Source: Candidatus Treponema merdequi (lineage in GTDB: Bacteria > Spirochaetota > Spirochaetia > Treponematales > Treponemataceae). Taken from it: a stretch of DNA of 60,077 bases. Of this stretch, positions 55,651 through 60,077 are shown piece after piece (positions within the stretch are counted from its first letter, which is position 1; every line of letters begins with the position of its first letter). Both the position numbers and the translations under genes were made by a program. The stretch lies in assembly GCA_018064525.1 (NCBI GenBank), contig JAGHVB010000028.1, positions 1 to 60,077 on the forward strand. The letters run 5' to 3'. The notes under the pieces were generated by a model. That model worked only from the letters and a program-made list of their open reading frames with translations, made no database searches and had not been told where the DNA came from.

Positions 55651-56325
55651 AGTAATTACGGTATGATTTTTGCGCTATGGTAAAATAACCCGTAAAAAAA
55701 CGATGATTGAAAAGATTTTTCAGGCGGAAAAAGTGGAATTACGGGTTAATTTACAGGGATTGCATACTAAACCCGTAATTTTTTCAAAAACCTGGGATTT
55801 TTTTATGAGAAAAAATGAAATTTACGGGTTTATCTGGCTGGAGCGTGTCGTTAACCCGTAAATTTTCTGAAAACTGGGGTATTTTTTATGGGAAAATCTG
55901 AAAATTACGGGTTTATTCGGCTGGAGCGTGTCGTTAACCCGTAAATTGCCTGAAAATTGGAGAATATCTTGGGGGAAAATTTGAAATTTACGGGTTAACT
56001 TGATATAAATGCTTAGTTAAACCGTAATCCACCTGAAGTCTTGGGGTTTTTTCTCAGAAAAATCTGTGGAATTACGGGTTAACTTGGGGGAAGCTGACAA
56101 AATAAACCGTAATTCTCCTGAAATCATGGGTTTTTTCTCAGAAAAATCTGTGGAATTACGGGTTAACACAGTTCATACGCATTACTAACCCGTAAATTTT
56201 TTGAAAATTGTTGTAGTGGAAATTAAAATTTACGGTATTATTCTGGTCAGGCGAGAATTTGACCCGTAATTCTCCTGAAATTATAGGCTCTTTTACAGAA
56301 AAATCTGTGGAATTACGGGATAAAC
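55651..56325. repeat. 83-bp palindromic tandem array with variable segments
   Basis: The motif ACGGGTTAA (or a near match) starts at 55658 (degenerate), 55741, 55824, 55907, 55990, 56074, 56158, 56232 and 56315, so the spacing is 83, 83, 83, 83, 84, 84, 74 and 83 bp. Each copy is followed by a variable segment of 18-20 bp and then the inverted motif TTAACCCGT. A conserved stretch of about 45 bp follows, containing CTGAAA, a T-run/A-run pair that can form a small hairpin, and TCTGTGGAATT. The array fills most of the gene-free 55540-56477. Short reading frames inside it are repeat artefacts. The 56341-56477 part adds a GCTTCTCC/GGAGAAG hairpin. Confidence 0.9.
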
Positions 56326-56477
56326 AAACTGCAGAAAGTGCTCTTACAAAACTCTTTTTCACTTTTTTTGCTTCTCCCCATGCATTCCATAAAGGAGAAG
56401 AGCCTTGATAAGGGTTAGTATTTTTTAACCTGTGGTGTCAATACTTGCACAGCCAGATATTTTATCTTCATCCATTA

Positions 56478-56930
56478 CTACTTTATATACTCCGGATCAA
56501 TTCTAATCAATTCTGAAAGAGCTTTGTTTCTGTAATTTAAATCTTCACGAAGAATAAAACCCTGCGATTCCCAGAAAGCATTTCCGCCCTCGTTCTTTTT
56601 AAAAGCCACAAGAAGAACTTTATTAATTCCCTCTTTCTTAAGTGCATCAAGCGCAAGATCGACAAGCTTCTTTCCTATTCCCATTCGTCTCGAGTCCGAT
56701 GATACACATGCATGCTGAATAATTCCCCTTCGTCCGTCATGCCCTGCGAGAATGCATCCTGCAACTTTTCCATCAAGAACTGCGACAAAAGAAGTAGTTG
56801 GATTTCGGTCAAGATATTTTTGAATTCCTTCGCGTGAATCATCTTTATCGTTTAATCCGTTTCCGCATTTAATCCATAAATCGTATGCTTCTTCATAATC
56901 ATCAATTGTCATAAGTCTGTAGTCTAACAT
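56478..56930 (-). CDS. GNAT-family N-acetyltransferase
   Basis: This 150-residue single-domain acetyltransferase has the acetyl-CoA loop DSRRMGIGKKL and a C-terminal NAFWESQGF segment. The substrate is unknown. AGGAG precedes the ATG and a TATAAT box lies further upstream. It lies just past the 83-bp array. Confidence 0.87.
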   Translation of the reverse strand: MLDYRLMTIDDYEEAYDLWIKCGNGLNDKDDSREGIQKYLDRNPTTSFVAVLDGKVAGCILAGHDGRRGIIQHACVSSDSRRMGIGKKLVDLALDALKKEGINKVLLVAFKKNEGGNAFWESQGFILREDLNYRNKALSELIRIDPEYIK

Positions 56931-57049
56931 TTTTTATTCTCCTATGCGTAATTATATTTGAATATAGTCAGACTGTGCAATCATTTTCACATGACGCGAA
57001 GTAACAAGATTTGTATTTTTATTTGTTAGTGGTCAACTAATATCATTGT

Positions 57050-57083
57050 AAAAAAAAGCCTGAAACTTTTGTTTCAGGCTTTT
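57050..57083. terminator. Bidirectional Rho-independent terminator
   Basis: A perfect 9-bp stem, GCCTGAAAC/GTTTCAGGC (57058-57066 and 57071-57079), has a TTTT loop, an A-run of eight (57050-57057) on the left and TTTT on the right. It ends minus-strand transcription after the 57098 gene. Confidence 0.92.
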
Positions 57084-57097
57084 ATTTTAATTAAAAC

Positions 57098-57334
57098 CTA
57101 TAAGATATCTTTATAAGCTGTAACTTTAACTACACGACTATTATTATTTTCAATTTTTTTCAATAAATTATCATAATTTAAATTTTTTACGTTATAACCG
57201 TTTTCTATTCCAAGAAACGTTACTATACACAAAATCCATCTTTCACCATTTTCTTTATAATAATATCCGTTAAACGATTCTTTTGTTAATTCAACAATTC
57301 CTAAATCTTTAGTTTCTATATGTTTTGAACCCAA
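57098..57334 (-). CDS. Small unknown protein, possibly a 5'-truncated remnant
   Basis: The 78-codon frame from a TTG at 57334 has no ribosome site. The same frame stays open about 40 nt further upstream without an ATG, reading through FPSGPEEL before a stop. The peptide (YYYKENGERWILCIVTFLG) is not recognised. Lack of a start and the flanking terminators suggest the end of a lost longer gene, though a TTG-started protein is possible. Confidence 0.35.
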   Translation of the reverse strand: MGSKHIETKDLGIVELTKESFNGYYYKENGERWILCIVTFLGIENGYNVKNLNYDNLLKKIENNNSRVVKVTAYKDIL

Positions 57335-57397
57335 TTCTTCAGGACCACTCGGAAAAGCAGTTGCCTTAATCCACAGTATTTAAAACATTAGTTATAG

Positions 57398-57433
57398 AAA
57401 GAGGTAACTGCTTACTAAATCAGTTACCTCTTT
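57398..57433. terminator. Hairpin terminator after the Ig-like lipoprotein gene
   Basis: AAAGAGGTAACTG (57398-57410) pairs perfectly with CAGTTACCTCTTT (57421-57433) around a 10-nt loop. The T-run is short and within the stem, so termination strength is uncertain. It lies 19 nt after the lipoprotein stop. Confidence 0.65.
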
Positions 57434-57451
57434 GTAATATTAAGAAAATTG

Positions 57452-58240
57452 TTATTTGTTTGTGTTGTATGACTCTTTATAAAGATACCAAACAAGTTCT
57501 ACATAAATTGTCTTATTTTCATTTTTTATAATTGAACCAAATTCAATTGGACTTGTTAATTCTTCATCGGCAAAATACTTAACTTCATATCTTGAATTAG
57601 GATTATCTTCACTACCAATCATCCAAACATTATAACTTTCTAAAACATGCTCTTCATTTTCTTTAAGAGTTTTGGTTTCAAAAGATGGTTTATGTTCTTC
57701 AATATAATCAAGTAGAATCTTAAGTACATCTGACTTTTCTATCTTTATCATATCTTCACAAGTTGGAACCTTCCACCAATATTCTGCTTCTTCAACTACT
57801 TCAAACTTAACTTCATAAGTTACTGGTGGTTCAGTTTTAGGTGGATTTTCAACCGGTGGTTCTTCCGGTGGATTTTCAGGTGGATTTTCCAGTTTCTTTT
57901 CTTTAATTTCAACATTAAATTCAGCTGTTTTTGTAACTTCATTCTCTGTATAAGAAATTGTAACTGTCTGATTTGTTATTGCTTTACTTGAATCAAAACC
58001 ACTTGTTTTCCAGTTATTTACAGTTTTTCTACTTTCATCACTATAAACTGCAGTAACTTCAAGACCTGTTGTATCAAGTTCTTCACCTACAATATAAACT
58101 GTTTTTGTAGGTTGTGCTGTAATTTCGATTGAACTCAACAATGGTAATTTATCTTCAGGTAATTCCGAATTTGGCTGCTGACAAGAAACCAGAACCAAAC
58201 CAACACACAAAGTTAAAAATAATTTGAAAAATTTCTTCAT
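57452..58240 (-). CDS. Lipoprotein with bacterial Ig-like domain
   Basis: This 262-residue lipoprotein has lipobox LVLVSC (Cys20), an Ig-like domain (about 38-112; TKTVYIVGEELDTTGLEVTAVYSDE), a Pro- and Glu-rich linker of NPPEN/EEPP repeats (about 118-145) and a C-terminal domain of about 115 residues. AGGAG sets the ATG at 58240. The Pro-rich linker suggests a surface stalk. It lies 64 nt after the upstream unknown gene. Confidence 0.75.
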   Translation of the reverse strand: MKKFFKLFLTLCVGLVLVSCQQPNSELPEDKLPLLSSIEITAQPTKTVYIVGEELDTTGLEVTAVYSDESRKTVNNWKTSGFDSSKAITNQTVTISYTENEVTKTAEFNVEIKEKKLENPPENPPEEPPVENPPKTEPPVTYEVKFEVVEEAEYWWKVPTCEDMIKIEKSDVLKILLDYIEEHKPSFETKTLKENEEHVLESYNVWMIGSEDNPNSRYEVKYFADEELTSPIEFGSIIKNENKTIYVELVWYLYKESYNTNK

Positions 58241-58304
58241 ATCTAATCTCCTATGTTTAACTCTCAAGGCTAAACTGTTTTTATTTGAATTTATGTTTTA
58301 TAAC

Positions 58305-58835
58305 TTACTCCATGCCTTTTAACCACAAATTGCAGTCATTTAAAAAGTATTCTTCAATGGTATATGTATTTTTACCAAATGTTTTTTCATAGTAAACATC
58401 GACTTCTTTCTGCCACTCACTATAATCACATTTTTCCTTACCAATGGCTTTCCTGTTGTGACTGTCATATATAATTTTATAGAAGCATGGATTCAACAAA
58501 AAACAAATCTTGCTTTCATAGGAATTTGCATTAAGTGAAAGTGCATTTACAACAAAAGTTCCATTGAGAATTTTTCCTTTATTATCCCAGAGATGTTTAG
58601 CAAACTTATCAAAATTCGATACTGTTGTTTTAATATCTGATTCCTTTTCTTCTTCACTTGGAGTCGGTGTATTTGAAATAGTTCTTCTAACACCCCACTG
58701 GGTTCCAATGAATTCCACTACTTTCTTAAAAAGTTCTTCACTGTCAGCAGAAATTGCTCTTAAAAGATAATCTCTAAAAAGCCTCTTCTGAAGTAAATTG
58801 TTTTCTCTGTAAAGTTCAAACGCATAATGTTCCAC
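58305..58835 (-). CDS. Hypothetical cytoplasmic protein
   Basis: This 176-residue protein is not recognised. It is largely helical and polar with a low-complexity TPTPSEEEKES linker near residue 60, and has no signal peptide. The start is a GTG at 58835 with AAGGAG seven nt upstream. It lies upstream of the Ig-like lipoprotein gene. Confidence 0.6.
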   Translation of the reverse strand: MEHYAFELYRENNLLQKRLFRDYLLRAISADSEELFKKVVEFIGTQWGVRRTISNTPTPSEEEKESDIKTTVSNFDKFAKHLWDNKGKILNGTFVVNALSLNANSYESKICFLLNPCFYKIIYDSHNRKAIGKEKCDYSEWQKEVDVYYEKTFGKNTYTIEEYFLNDCNLWLKGME

Positions 58836-58994
58836 AACAACACTCCTTCTGTAAATTGTTAATCTTGTTTTTTTACAGGTAAAAACTACCAGTATTTTTT
58901 ATTTTTTCTTCCAGATGTATACTTAATATATTTACCTTAGTAATCATTCTACCTCACATTCCCAAAATTCCTTTGGTCCAAAATCCCAAAGTTT

Positions 58995-59011
58995 TTGGGA
59001 AAATTTCCCAA
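58995..59011. promoter_or_regulatory. TTGGGAAA palindrome upstream of the histidine kinase
   Basis: TTGGGAAA-A-TTTCCCAA has perfect 8-bp arms about 22 bp before the -10 box. Further TCCCAAA copies occur near 58960 and 58984. It could be a response-regulator site. The rest of 58836-59047 is AT-rich with no gene. Confidence 0.4.
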
Positions 59012-59032
59012 GAAAAAAAACTATTTTTGATT

Positions 59033-59038
59033 TATACT
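59033..59038 (+). promoter_or_regulatory. -10 box of the histidine kinase gene
   Basis: TATACT ends 9 nt before the ATG at 59048. No ribosome binding site is present, so the mRNA may be leaderless or nearly so. Confidence 0.45.
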
Positions 59039-59047
59039 ATTTGAGTT

Positions 59048-60077
59048 ATGGAAAACAACAGAAAACTTAAATTAAAATCATTTTTCAAAATTGAACTTAT
59101 TTTAATTTACATTGCAGCAATAAATTTTGGATTCACTATATATTATAAAACGCAGACAAACCGGATAATTGCAAATCTTGATTCTCAGATGCTTAAAATA
59201 CAGATGAATGATAATCTGGATGAAAATGTAAATTTTTCCGAACTTTTTAATCAACTCGATTATGATTACAAACTTTTACCTATTTTGATGAAGACTTGAA
59301 AAACGAACTGAAACAAATTAAATATTTTTTACAAAATGGAAGTAATACAATTGAACCGGTAATTACTTTCCAGAATCATATGCACACAATTGAAAACCGT
59401 CTTAATCTTGGATTTGATTCGCTTTTATACTGCTCAATGATTTTAATTGTAATTTCCGGATTTATTATTGCTGAAAAATCTTTTAAAAATAAAATTGCAC
59501 TTAACAGTTTTAAAATCAAAAATGAAGAACAGATAAAAATCAGCCGTAACCTTCATGATGGAGTTGCACAGGATCTTGCCGCACTTAAACTTTATCTTGA
59601 AAAAGATGATTTATCAAAATCAAAATTTTATGCACAGCAGGCATTCAATGAAGTCCGTTACATGATTGGCACTACTCACCTTGATCTTTCAGAAAGTTTT
59701 GAAGAAATAATTAAAAAACTTGGTGCTACACTTGAAGCAAATTACAACATTTCAACCAAAGTTTATCTTGGTTCCAATAAAATTAAAAATCTTTCAGAAG
59801 ATGTTAAACTTGAACTTATTCGCATTTTACAGGAAGCCTTGAGTAACATATCCCGTCATGCAAATGCAAACAATGTTGAAATTAGATTTATTGATGGAAT
59901 TGATGATTTGCGTTTTATTATTAAAGATGACGGTAAAGGTTTTTCAGAAGAAGAAGTAGAATTAAAAAACAAACAGTCAGTAAAACAGCATTATGGAGTT
60001 TCCAACATAAAAGAGAGAGTTGCCCTTCTTGGCGGAACAGTAGATTTTATTCATGAAGGAGGAACAACAATTGCAAT
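59048..60077 (+). CDS. Sensor histidine kinase (HisKA_3 type), frameshifted and cut by the window edge
   Basis: The first frame (59048-59299) gives a membrane helix and the start of an external domain, then hits a stop. The protein continues in another frame from about 59284 with FDEDLKNELKQIK, a second helix, the phospho-acceptor box NLHDGVAQDLAALKLYL, N-box EALSNISRHANANN, G1 box DDGKGFSEEE and YGVSNIKERVALLGG. One T missing from the T-run at 59283-59286 explains the shift. The HDGVAQDL box marks the NarX/DesK/LiaS group, which pairs with LuxR-type regulators. The C-terminal end lies beyond the window. The shift may be a sequencing error or a real inactivating indel. Confidence 0.8.

Noticed and set aside
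55651-56325. CRISPR array
   Set aside because: The repeats are about 65 bp and diverged, the variable segments only 18-20 bp, and no cas genes are present.
55651-56325. Integron attC cassette array
   Set aside because: The ends do not fit the RYYYAAC/GTTRRRY core sites (GTTAACC breaks the pattern), no cassette genes lie between units and no integrase is seen.
55670-56362. Short reading frames inside the 83-bp array (55670-55861 plus, 56156-56362 minus)
   Set aside because: Both end in Val-Asn-Pro-stop because the repeat motif GTTAACCCGTAA supplies the stop; they have no ribosome site and track the repeats.
59266-59299. Programmed -1 frameshift in the histidine kinase
   Set aside because: There is no X XXY YYZ slippery heptamer in the right phase; codon pairing after a slip would be poor.

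Overview
The window looks like the chromosome of a host-associated Treponema (Spirochaetota). The base composition is AT-rich and nearly all genes lie in compact operons. Several gene sets are characteristic: a methionine ABC transporter whose binding protein resembles treponemal Tp32, a complete MoxR/Bat aerotolerance operon, a class III adenylate cyclase joined to a FecR-domain protein and an outer-membrane-like protein, BspA-type leucine-rich lipoproteins, and a cellobiose phosphorylase suited to a plant-fibre-rich gut. The species call is inference. No tRNA, rRNA, transposase, phage gene, cas gene or recognisable riboswitch class was seen.

Layout, left to right. 1-5.8 kb: cellobiose phosphorylase (3' end cut off by the window edge), a uracil permease divergent from an FtsH-like AAA protein that lacks the protease domain, and an AEC-family transporter. 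5.8-10.1 kb: metN-metI-metQ with a strong terminator, a small unknown gene, and an ornithine carbamoyltransferase with an altered ornithine-binding motif. 10.2-16.2 kb: adenylate cyclase, FecR-domain protein and outer-membrane-like protein in one overlapping operon. 16.4-23.9 kb: moxR, DUF58, DUF4381-like, batA, a batB/batC fusion, batD and smr. 24-27.6 kb: aminotransferase, solute-binding lipoprotein and Hsp33. 27.6-37 kb: membrane proteins, a LacI-sensor-type diguanylate cyclase, an aconitase-family hydratase and an FGE-fold lipoprotein. 37-44.4 kb: M28 peptidase, acyltransferase and the liv branched-chain amino acid operon, which carries two large palindromic elements between livJ and livH. 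44.6-50.5 kb: an orphan double-glycine peptide, a membrane diguanylate cyclase, two lipoproteins and a LuxR-type regulator. 50.6-55.5 kb: acyltransferase, HAD phosphatase, esterase, TetR and a protein with three GNAT domains. 55.6-56.3 kb: a regular 83-bp palindromic repeat array. 56.4-60 kb: GNAT, small unknowns, an Ig-like lipoprotein and a frameshifted sensor histidine kinase cut by the right edge.

The most unusual items are four. (1) The 83-bp array alternates a conserved unit of about 65 bp with variable segments of 18-20 bp, each bounded by inverted copies of an ACGGGTTAA motif. (2) A 54-residue precursor has a double-glycine leader and a strongly basic core. (3) Two opposite-facing palindromic elements in the liv operon have outer arms that differ between copies yet stay self-complementary. 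(4) Six genes have a -10 box only 6-10 nt before the ATG and no Shine-Dalgarno sequence, which suggests leaderless mRNAs; most neighbouring genes have clear ribosome binding sites.

Regulatory logic that can be read directly: a perfect 8-bp inverted repeat lies between the -35 regions of the divergent luxR-type and bspA-type genes. A 14-bp palindrome sits beside the -10 of the tetR-esterase-phosphatase operon. A TTGGGAAA palindrome lies upstream of the histidine kinase.
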